Positions 57,727 through 64,000 of a DNA stretch of 64,000 nt are shown here, in pieces. The notes under the pieces are model-generated. The model was not told the origin of the DNA. It ran no database searches and saw nothing but the letters and a program-made list of their open reading frames with translations. Position 1 is the stretch's first letter. Every line of letters starts with the position of its first letter. Source of the stretch: Pseudomonas sp. FP2196. GTDB lineage: Bacteria > Pseudomonadota > Gammaproteobacteria > Pseudomonadales > Pseudomonadaceae. Both the position numbers and the translations under genes were made by a program. The DNA is taken from assembly GCF_030687715.1 (NCBI RefSeq), contig NZ_CP117445.1, positions 2,166,501 through 2,230,500 of the forward strand, given 5' to 3'.

Positions 57727-58962
57727 ATGAAGCTTTTACTGACCCGTCTGACCTTGGCGGTCGGGCTGGCTGCGCCGGTGCTTTTTGCGCATGCCGATGA
57801 TCAGGTCAAGCGCGGTGAATACCTCGCCCGTGCCGCCGACTGCATGGCGTGCCACACCGCGCCGGGCGGCGCGCCGTATGCCGGCGGCCTGCCGATTGTT
57901 TCGCCGTTCGGCACGATCTACGGCACCAACATCACGCCGAGCAAAGAGCACGGCATCGGTTTGTACACCGATGACGAGTTCTTCGCTGCGCTGACTGCAG
58001 GCAAGCGTCGCGATGGTGCGAACCTGTATCCGGCAATGCCGTATACCTCGTATCACTTGGTGCCGCGTGAAGATTCGGACGCGATTCATGCATACCTGAA
58101 AACCGTCGAGCCAATCGAGCGCGCGGCTCCGGTCACTAGCCTCAGCTTTCCGTTCAACGTGCGTCTGGGCCTGATGGGCTGGAACATGATGTACGGCAAA
58201 GCAGTGAAGCTGGAATCTGCCGAAGGCAAGAGCGAAGGCTGGAAGCGTGGCCAATACATGGTCGATGTTCTCGGCCACTGCGGCGAGTGCCATACACCGC
58301 GTGGCCTGCCGGGTGCGATGCAGATGGACAAGCGTCTGACCGGTGGCATCCTCAATGGCTATTTGGCGCCGAGCCTACTGGCCACTGATCTGGCGGCGCG
58401 CGGCTGGAATAATCAGGATCTGAGCACCTTCCTCAAGCACGGCATGAGTGCGCAAGGGACGATGTTCAACGAGATGTTTCCGGTGTTCCACAACAGCACC
58501 CAGGGGCTGAACGACACCGATCTGGCAGCGATGGCCACCTTCCTGCTTGGCGATAAACCTCCGGCAGCCAAAGCACTCGTCGAGGTGCCAGTGGACAAGC
58601 TCAGCCCAAGCGCCCAGCGCGGCCGTCAGGACTACTTGAACGTCTGCGCCGGTTGCCACGCCGAGGGTGGCGAAGGTAAGCCGCACATTGCGGTGGCGAT
58701 GCGCGGCAACACCACGCTGCGACTGGAAGATCCACGCAATCTGTTGCGCGTGATCGAAGACGGTATCGGCGAACAGAAGTTCGCCGGATTCGAGCACATG
58801 CAGCCGATGCCGGGTTTCGCCGACAAGCTCAAGCCTGAGCAACTGACCGATCTGCTCAATTACCTGCGCCAAGGCTGGGGTGGTCAGTCTGGTGAATTGG
58901 CGGTGACCGAGGTGCAGAAGCTGCAAGCCGAAGCGCCGTCCATTGAGCACAAGGCGCACTGA
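57727..58962 (+). CDS. tri-haem c-type cytochrome
   Basis: The 411-aa protein has a Sec signal peptide (LTLAVGLAAPVLFAHA) and three CXXCH haem sites: CMACH (about residue 39), CGECH (about 187) and CAGCH (about 323). It matches the cytochrome subunits of membrane alcohol/aldehyde dehydrogenases. It probably takes electrons from the 2Fe-2S subunit to the quinone pool or a terminal oxidase. Confidence 0.93.
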   Translation: MKLLLTRLTLAVGLAAPVLFAHADDQVKRGEYLARAADCMACHTAPGGAPYAGGLPIVSPFGTIYGTNITPSKEHGIGLYTDDEFFAALTAGKRRDGANLYPAMPYTSYHLVPREDSDAIHAYLKTVEPIERAAPVTSLSFPFNVRLGLMGWNMMYGKAVKLESAEGKSEGWKRGQYMVDVLGHCGECHTPRGLPGAMQMDKRLTGGILNGYLAPSLLATDLAARGWNNQDLSTFLKHGMSAQGTMFNEMFPVFHNSTQGLNDTDLAAMATFLLGDKPPAAKALVEVPVDKLSPSAQRGRQDYLNVCAGCHAEGGEGKPHIAVAMRGNTTLRLEDPRNLLRVIEDGIGEQKFAGFEHMQPMPGFADKLKPEQLTDLLNYLRQGWGGQSGELAVTEVQKLQAEAPSIEHKAH

Positions 58963-58963
58963 C

Positions 58964-59935
58964 ATGCAGCATCTTGATCTACAAGTGGTGCGACGGGCGC
59001 TGGAGTGGTCGGTGGCGGGGCAGCGCATCTGGCTCTGCACCGTGCTGACCACTTATGGCTCGGCACCGCGTGCGCCGGGTTCGCTGCTGGCTGTGAATGA
59101 TGGCGGACTGTGGATCGGGTCGCTGTCCGGCGGTTGCGTCGAGGAGGATTTTCTCGAGCGTGTCGCCGAAGGTGCGTTTCTCGATGCGGTCAACGTGGTG
59201 CGCTACGGTGAAGGCGATGATCCGCGCTCGCGTGTCAGCCTGCCCTGTGGCGGCGTTCTCGATGTGCTGGTAGAGAAATTTGACGCTGACTGTGATGTGC
59301 AGGCGCATTTGCGTGAACTGGAGTCGGCGCTGCTTGGTCAGCGTCGGCTGATTCGCGAGGTCGATCTGGCCAGTGGTGTGCGCAGTCTATTTGCTGATCG
59401 CGAGCAGGGTGCACGGATCGAGCGCGAGATTGATCGGGTACGCATTCGAGTCGGTGCGGCGCAACGCTTGTTGCTCGCCGGATATTCCAGTGTGGCGCAG
59501 GCGTGTGCCGAGTTTGCCGTGGGATTGGGCTTCGAAGTGATTCTCTGCGACCCGCGCGATGAAGTGCTCGAAGGCGTTATGCTGAACGGCGTGGAGATTC
59601 GTCGACAGCTGCCGTCGGTGTTCATTGCCGACGGCGGTTGCCACCGCGACACGGCAGTGGTGGCGCTGACCCACGATCCACGGATCGACGATCTGGCGAT
59701 GATGGAAGCGGTACGCACTGATGCGTTCTACATTGGTGTCATGGGGTCGCAGCAGACATCGCAAAAGCGCTTCGAGCGTTTGCGTCGTATCGGCGGGTTG
59801 GGGGAGGGCGAGTTGGCGCGGATTCATGCGCCGATTGGTCTTAACCTCGGCAGCAAGACACCGGCGGAGATTGCCCTGGCGGTGCTTGCCGATATCTTGC
59901 GGATTCGTAGCGGGATTGCTCGGGATCAGCTTTGA
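58964..59935 (+). CDS. XdhC/CoxI-family molybdenum cofactor maturation protein
   Basis: The 323-aa protein has the XdhC N-domain (TTYGSAPRAPGSLLAV, GSLSGGCVEED, RVSLPCGG with a conserved Cys) and the C-terminal Rossmann domain (RLLLAGYSSVAQACAEFA, ALTHDPRIDDLAMMEA, FYIGVMGS). XdhC proteins sulfurate or insert the molybdenum cofactor into hydroxylases, here presumably the operon's large subunit before export. It starts 1 base after the cytochrome stop. Confidence 0.92.
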   Translation: MQHLDLQVVRRALEWSVAGQRIWLCTVLTTYGSAPRAPGSLLAVNDGGLWIGSLSGGCVEEDFLERVAEGAFLDAVNVVRYGEGDDPRSRVSLPCGGVLDVLVEKFDADCDVQAHLRELESALLGQRRLIREVDLASGVRSLFADREQGARIEREIDRVRIRVGAAQRLLLAGYSSVAQACAEFAVGLGFEVILCDPRDEVLEGVMLNGVEIRRQLPSVFIADGGCHRDTAVVALTHDPRIDDLAMMEAVRTDAFYIGVMGSQQTSQKRFERLRRIGGLGEGELARIHAPIGLNLGSKTPAEIALAVLADILRIRSGIARDQL

Positions 59936-59953
59936 ACGCTTTCTCTGTGCGAT

Positions 59954-59984
59954 AAAAAGGGCCACTTTCCAGTGGCCCTTTTTT
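59954..59984. terminator. bidirectional terminator between xdhC-like gene and puuB
   Basis: aaaaagggccact and agtggcccttttt pair around a short loop, with T runs on both strands. It serves both convergent genes and touches the puuB stop. Confidence 0.88.
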
Positions 59985-61266
59985 ACATTCCGTATTTGTC
60001 GCGCAACCCGTAATACCAGGCACCCAGCGCCGCAAACGGCGTGCGCAGCAACTGCCCGCCCGGGAACGGATAGTGCGGCAGATCAGCGAACGCATCAAAA
60101 CGCTCGGCCTGACCACGCAATGCCTCGGCCAACACCTTGCCGGCCAGATGCGTATAAGTCACACCATGGCCGCTGCAGCCTTGCGAGTAATAGATGTTGT
60201 CGCCCAAACGCCCAACCTGAGGCAAACGCGACAGTGTCAGCAGGAAATTTCCTGTCCACGCGTAGTCGATCTTAACGTCCTTGAGTTGCGGAAAGGCCTT
60301 GAGCATTTTCGGACGGATGATCGCTTCGATGTTCGCCGGATCCCGTGCGCCATACACCACGCCGCCGCCGAAGATCAGGCGTTTGTCGCTCGTCAGACGG
60401 TAATAATCGAGCAAGTAGTTGCAGTCCTCGACGCAGTAGTCCTGAGGCAGCAGGGACTGTGCCAGTTCATCACCCAGCGGCTCCGTGGTAATCACCTGCG
60501 TGCCGCACGGCATGGATTTGGCTGCCAGCTCCGGCACCAGATTGCCGAGGTAGGCGTTGCCGGCGACGATAATGAATTTGGCTCTGACCTTGCCTTGCGG
60601 TGTATGCACGACCGGGTTGGCGCCGCGCTCGATGCGCACGGCGGGCGATTGCTCATAGATAGTGCCGCCGAGGGATTCAACGGCGGCCGCTTCGCCGAGC
60701 GCCAGGTTCAGTGGATGTATGTGGCCACCGCTCATGTCGAGCATGCCGCCGACGTATTGATCGCAGGCGACCACTTCGCGAACACGGCGCTGATCCAGCA
60801 ACTCCAGTTGCGTGTGGCCGAAACGCTCCCACAGGCGTTTCTGCGATTCCAGATGGCCCATTTGTTTTGCTGTCAGTGCGGCAAACACGCCCCCATCCTT
60901 CAAATCGCACTGAATGTCGTATTTGGCCACGCGTTCGCGAATGATCCGCCCGCCCTCAAAAGCCATCTGCCCCAGCAACTGCGCCTGTTCAGGGCCGACG
61001 GAGCGCTCGATCACGTCGATGTCGCGGCTGTAGCTGTTGACGATCTGGCCACCATTACGGCCCGATGCGCCGAAACCGACCTTTGCCGCTTCCAGTACGG
61101 TCACGCGAAAACCGTTCTCCAGCAGGAACAGGGCGGAGGACAGTCCGGTATACCCGGCGCCAATCACACAGACGTCCGTCTCCACATCATCCTGCAAGGC
61201 CGGACGTGGCGGTACGGCATTGGCCGACGCAGCGTAATAAGACTCTGGGTAAAGGGTGTTCGCCAT
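59983..61266 (-). CDS. puuB: gamma-glutamylputrescine oxidase-type FAD oxidoreductase
   Basis: The 427-aa flavoprotein matches PuuB along its length: SYYAASAN at the N-terminus, the FAD Rossmann motif VCVIGAGYTGLSSALFL, GFGASGRNGGQIVNSYSRDI, MSGGHIHPLNLALGEA, KSMPCGTQVITTEPL, YYRLTSDKRLIFGGGVVYG and LPHYPFPGGQLLRTPF. It oxidises gamma-glutamylputrescine or related amines in polyamine breakdown. gaggctgcagg precedes the ATG. No other puu genes are in view. Confidence 0.9.
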   Translation of the reverse strand: MANTLYPESYYAASANAVPPRPALQDDVETDVCVIGAGYTGLSSALFLLENGFRVTVLEAAKVGFGASGRNGGQIVNSYSRDIDVIERSVGPEQAQLLGQMAFEGGRIIRERVAKYDIQCDLKDGGVFAALTAKQMGHLESQKRLWERFGHTQLELLDQRRVREVVACDQYVGGMLDMSGGHIHPLNLALGEAAAVESLGGTIYEQSPAVRIERGANPVVHTPQGKVRAKFIIVAGNAYLGNLVPELAAKSMPCGTQVITTEPLGDELAQSLLPQDYCVEDCNYLLDYYRLTSDKRLIFGGGVVYGARDPANIEAIIRPKMLKAFPQLKDVKIDYAWTGNFLLTLSRLPQVGRLGDNIYYSQGCSGHGVTYTHLAGKVLAEALRGQAERFDAFADLPHYPFPGGQLLRTPFAALGAWYYGLRDKYGM

Positions 61267-61408
61267 CCTGCAGCCTCTGTTTAATATATTTTACGAGTGC
61301 GTCGATCCTACCCGAGTTGAAAAACCTCCGCCAGCCACCGGAAAAATCTCTTCGATGACTGGAAATTAAATATTTTGCATATTCATAGGGTTAGGTGAAA
61401 AAAAGGTG

Positions 61409-61436
61409 TTGACACCCCTCCGAAATTCCGTAGAAT
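61409..61436 (+). promoter_or_regulatory. sigma70 promoter of tRNA-Val(GAC)
   Basis: TTGACA and TAGAAT spaced by 16 bases, 13 bases before the tRNA. Confidence 0.8.
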
Positions 61437-61449
61437 GCCGCCTCACAGC

Positions 61450-61526
61450 AGGCACGTAGCTCAGTTGGTTAGAGCACCACCTTGACATGGTGGGGGTCGT
61501 TGGTTCGAGTCCAATCGCGCCTACCA
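61450..61526 (+). tRNA. tRNA-Val(GAC)
   Basis: A 77-base cloverleaf with anticodon GAC in loop TTGACAT and encoded CCA. The acceptor AGGCACG/CGCGCCT has one A5:C68 mismatch. Confidence 0.95.
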
Positions 61527-61555
61527 AACAAAATCCGCTCTGCTGGGCGGTCTGG

Positions 61556-61585
61556 AAGGGCTCACCGAAAGGTGAGCCCTTTTTT
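61556..61585 (+). terminator. terminator of tRNA-Val(GAC)
   Basis: aagggctcacc and ggtgagccctt pair around gaaa, followed by a T run. Confidence 0.9.
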
Positions 61586-62005
61586 GTTGTCTGCGATTTA
61601 AATCTCTTTCAAAGCTCTTCGTTTCGCTCTCTTTTGATGCATTGGTTTGGGCGAGTACGCTGTTTTCCGATGTTGATCGCTCGGAACTGAAAATTTCAAC
61701 GGGTCGACTTTGTCGACCATTAAATAGTGTTGATATTTAATGGCTTACGGATGTTACGAACCAACCGGTTATCAAAAAAGCATTGTTACCGACCGTGGAA
61801 TTCAGTAACATCCCTCCCGCGTTCACCACCACGGTTTATGCATTTTTAAATCCCAAGCTTCCATCAGCTGCTTGGGATTTTTTTTGCCTGCGATTTGGCT
61901 TTCGCAGTGCTTCTCTTTGTTCCTGCGATCCTGTACGGGCAAATCCGCACTTTTTCAACTACTACTGACTGGCCGAATTCCAACCCTTCCCAAAGGAGTG
62001 TGTCG
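61586..62005 (+). other. non-coding stretch containing an orphan terminator
   Basis: No convincing gene is seen in 420 bases. It is AT-richer than its neighbours, has a small palindrome ggtcgactttgtcgacc (61702-61718), a possible -35 ttgata (61730), and a strong terminator at 61849-61885 with no gene in front of it. A small RNA of roughly 100-130 bases is possible. Confidence 0.4.
61849..61885 (+). terminator. orphan rho-independent terminator
   Basis: aatcccaagc and gcttgggatt form a 10-bp stem around ttccatcagct, followed by eight T. It is 120 bases before the next gene and 300 after the last, so it ends an unrecognised transcript. Confidence 0.82.
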
Positions 62006-62461
62006 ATGCTGGTTCACTGGTTTCTAGCGGCTATTCATCTACTGGCTTTTGCCTTGGGCTTTTGGGCGGTACTCACTCGTGGAGCCGCGTTCAGTCGCTT
62101 GGCAGAGGGAGTGGGGGAGGTCAGGCGCGTGCTGCTCGCCGACAATCTATGGGGTATTTCTGCGCTGGTTCTGCTGGTGACAGGTGGGATGCGGGCGTTT
62201 GGCGGGTATGAAAAGGGTGCTGACTATTATCTTCATCAGCCACTGTTCCATCTGAAGATGACGCTGTTTGTGCTGATTCTGTTGATAGAGCTTGCGCCGA
62301 TGATCACGTTGGTCAAATGGCGGATTGCGTCAGCGCGGGGTGCGGCGTTCGATACCAGGCGTGCAAAGTTGTACGCACGAATCAGTCATGTCGAGGCATT
62401 GCTGCTGGTGCTCATGATGGTAGCCGCCACGGGTATGGCGCGTGGCGTGATATTCGCTTAG
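62006..62461 (+). CDS. DUF2214-like small integral membrane protein
   Basis: The 151-aa protein has four hydrophobic helices (HWFLAAIHLLAFALGFWAVL, DNLWGISALVLLVTGGMRAF, LFHLKMTLFVLILLIELAPM and LLLVLMMVAATGMARGVIF). The His/Phe pattern fits the DUF2214 family, whose function is unknown. aaaggag lies 7 bases before the ATG at 62006; upstream in-frame starts lack a ribosome site. Confidence 0.78.
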   Translation: MLVHWFLAAIHLLAFALGFWAVLTRGAAFSRLAEGVGEVRRVLLADNLWGISALVLLVTGGMRAFGGYEKGADYYLHQPLFHLKMTLFVLILLIELAPMITLVKWRIASARGAAFDTRRAKLYARISHVEALLLVLMMVAATGMARGVIFA

Positions 62462-62685
62462 GAGAGCGAATTCCTTGCGCTCTATCGGAAACGTCCGACA
62501 GCCAGCCTCGAGAATGACGGGTAGTATCGGGCGGCAACTGGGGGGGGAGCAGCAATGAATCGGAAGGGGATTCGTGTGTCAGGCGCCGTGCCCAGCAGAG
62601 TGGGGAGCGGATGGCGATACGGCGCGTGAATCTTTAGCCAGTCATTACACGAGGCAAACGAACTGGCTACTGACTGCGAGTCGTT

Positions 62686-62880
62686 TCAGGGCGTTTGTGG
62701 CTTGTCCGGAGCGGTCAGGCCAGCCTGAATGCGCTGGTAAATCTCTTCACGGTGCACCGCAACGTTCTTCGGGGCATTGATGCCAATTCGTACTTGCTGG
62801 CCGCTAACGCCCAGGATAGTGATAGTAATGTCATCACCAATATTTATGCTTTCACCGACTTTGCGGGTGAGTATCAGCAT
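62686..62880 (-). CDS. rsmE: CsrA-family RNA-binding regulator RsmE
   Basis: The 64-aa protein begins [20 protein letters not shown] and has [18 protein letters not shown] with the RNA-binding Arg (AVHREE). The sequence matches RsmE of the P. fluorescens group rather than RsmA (which reads LTRRVGETLMVGDD). It binds GGA motifs in mRNA leaders and is antagonised by RsmX/Y/Z RNAs in the Gac/Rsm cascade. Its own leader has CAAGGAGAAG, a GGA-containing ribosome site that may allow self-repression. The ATG at 62880 is the family start. Confidence 0.93.
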   Translation of the reverse strand: MLILTRKVGESINIGDDITITILGVSGQQVRIGINAPKNVAVHREEIYQRIQAGLTAPDKPQTP

Positions 62881-63130
62881 GGTCTTCTCCTTGATTGCTT
62901 TGTAGGGCACCTGATTCAGACAGTGCAGAGGTCGGTGGTACGTATAGATTAGTGCGAAGTCTCATGGTTTGGGTGCCTCTTTCTGACGCGCAGATGCGGC
63001 ATTAATTCCCAGGGCGTAACTATACAGAGGCTGCAATCATCAATCTCGTTGTTTTGTGCCCATTTTGCGGGGCTCGCGAAGTATTTATGAATGATAAGAT
63101 CGCCGCTTTGAGATTTCCGAGGAAAGCGTT

Positions 63131-63499
63131 GTGCGCAAATTGGTCTGGATGGTCGCGGCACTGGCATTGGCAGGATGTGGTGAAGGCAAGAGTGTAGACG
63201 TGCAGAAGCCGAAAGCGGCAGTGGCGAGCGCTCCAGCGGTGGTCTCTGCTCCACAGTGGGATCTGGAAGTGCGCGGCGAAACCCCTCAGGCAGTCAGTGA
63301 CCTGAGTGGCTGGTTGATCGAACATGCTTTCGTTCCGACAGTCATCAAGGACAGTAGCGGCAAGACGCGCATTCTGATTGGTCCGTTCAATTCCCAGGCC
63401 GAGGCAGAAGCACGAAAGGTGCAAGTTGATGCAGCATTGGTAAAGGCCAAAAAGCAGAATGTTGAATCGGTGCTGGTTGAGCATCCGCTCACGCCGTAA
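63131..63499 (+). CDS. small lipoprotein with SPOR-like domain
   Basis: The 122-aa protein starts with GTG and has a lipoprotein signal (MVAALALAGC lipobox, Cys at residue 16). A short linker is followed by WDLEVRGETPQAVSDLSGWL and RILIGPFNSQAEAEARKVQ, which resembles the SPOR fold. An outer-membrane anchored, glycan-binding role is possible but unproven. gaggaaagc is the ribosome site. It is divergent from rsmE. Confidence 0.72.
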   Translation: MRKLVWMVAALALAGCGEGKSVDVQKPKAAVASAPAVVSAPQWDLEVRGETPQAVSDLSGWLIEHAFVPTVIKDSSGKTRILIGPFNSQAEAEARKVQVDAALVKAKKQNVESVLVEHPLTP

Positions 63500-63586
63500 A
63501 CGATCCATTCGGCGGAGCTGCCTAAAGGTTGTCAAACGCGATTCGTTCCTTTTGAAGTCGCCGATGATTTCCAGAAGGAGCTCCGC

Positions 63587-64000
63587 ATGGCCTCCGCCAA
63601 TCCCTACAAATTATTCGATGTCATCCTGCATCGTAAGACGCAGTTGACCCCGCACATGATGCGGATCACGCTCAGCGGCCCGCCAGTCAATGAAATGGCC
63701 ACTTGGGCGCCGGATCAACGGGTGAAGCTGTTTTTTCCTGCCGCGGACGGTTCGCAATCCAGGCTTTCCCAGAGTGAAGGTTGGTACGCTCGCTTCCGGG
63801 CGATGCTGGCGGATCGACGTCCTGCGATGCGCACTTACACCATTCGCCATTTGCGCGCGTCAGAGGGTGAAGTGGATATCGATTTCGTCTTGCACGGCGA
63901 GACTGGGCCCGCATCGCGCTGGGCGCTTCGAGCGCAACCTGGTGACTCGATGCAGATACTCGCCCCCGACAGCCATTTCCCGGCACGGGATGCAGGAGGA
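63587..64000 (+). CDS. siderophore-interacting flavoprotein (3' end outside window)
   Basis: The frame is open from the ATG at 63587 to the window end (138 codons). The visible part has YKLFDVILHRKTQLTPHMMR, the FAD-binding RTYTIRHL motif (RPAMRTYTIRH) and DIDFVLHGETGPASRWA. These mark the SIP/ViuB-type ferric-siderophore reductase family, which releases iron in the cytoplasm. gaaggag lies 6-12 bases before the start. Confidence 0.88.
   Translation, partial: MASANPYKLFDVILHRKTQLTPHMMRITLSGPPVNEMATWAPDQRVKLFFPAADGSQSRLSQSEGWYARFRAMLADRRPAMRTYTIRHLRASEGEVDIDFVLHGETGPASRWALRAQPGDSMQILAPDSHFPARDAGG

Noticed and set aside
62555..62629. 24-codon gene after gggggggagc
   Set aside because: Too short, basic and without conservation evidence; kept only as part of the GGA-rich observation.

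Overview
The window looks like ordinary chromosomal backbone of a Pseudomonas of the P. fluorescens group. The support is the high-GC codon usage; the gene order leuC-leuD-methyltransferase-leuB-asd-usg-fimV-truA-trpF-accD-folC-dedD-cvpA-purF-metZ; an rsmE gene; a ROSE-controlled small heat-shock gene; and many paired REP elements of the GTAGGAGC/GCTCGCGA type. I see no prophage, integrase, transposase, rRNA operon or CRISPR array.

Layout. 1-9 kb: a BvgS-like hybrid kinase cut by the window edge, dkgB, a pirin, an MscS channel fused to a cyclic-nucleotide-binding domain, a GNAT acetyltransferase, exonuclease III and arylamine N-acetyltransferase. 9-12.4 kb: a BrnT/BrnA toxin-antitoxin locus whose toxin has no usable start codon, a purine permease behind a GTATAC-centred palindrome, tRNA-Asn and two tiny convergent genes. 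12.6-20.6 kb: an aromatic aminotransferase, uvrB, an EmrAB-type efflux pair and gltX. 20.8-21.4 kb: a tandemly duplicated tRNA-Ala/tRNA-Glu pair. 21.5-25.1 kb: a TetR-hydrolase-thioesterase cluster with a clear operator, dusC, and ibpA with a sigma32 promoter and RNA thermometer. 25.3-30.4 kb: a chaperone module (DUF1266 protein, very large J-domain protein, HscC). 30.5-34.7 kb: a five-PAS GGDEF-EAL protein and a LysR regulator divergent from leuC. 34.8-53.4 kb: the conserved leucine/aspartate/tRNA-modification/fatty-acid/folate/purine/methionine block. 53.4-53.9 kb: tRNA-Val and two tRNA-Asp. 54.3-60 kb: an exported molybdenum hydroxylase with ferredoxin-like subunit, tri-haem cytochrome c and XdhC maturation factor. 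60-64 kb: puuB, tRNA-Val, a small membrane protein, rsmE, a lipoprotein and the start of a siderophore-interacting flavoprotein.

How the genes work together. leuC, leuD and leuB carry out the isopropylmalate steps of leucine synthesis and probably answer to the divergent LysR protein. asd and metZ serve aspartate-family amino acids. truA to purF is the old gammaproteobacterial hisT-accD-folC-dedD-cvpA-purF cluster. The HscC module resembles the E. coli ybeU-djlC-hscC neighbourhood, so the three proteins probably form one Hsp70 system. The 54-60 kb cluster should feed electrons from a hydroxylated substrate through a 2Fe-2S protein and a periplasmic cytochrome to the respiratory chain.

Nothing here is an obviously new defence or mobile system. 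The observations I would follow up first are the start-less brnT with its operator over the expected start, the enlarged J protein with a membrane DUF805-like end, the cysteine-less aspartate-semialdehyde dehydrogenase paralogue, and a terminator with no recognised gene in front of it at 61.85 kb. All calls come from reading the sequence and remembered family features; no searches were run.
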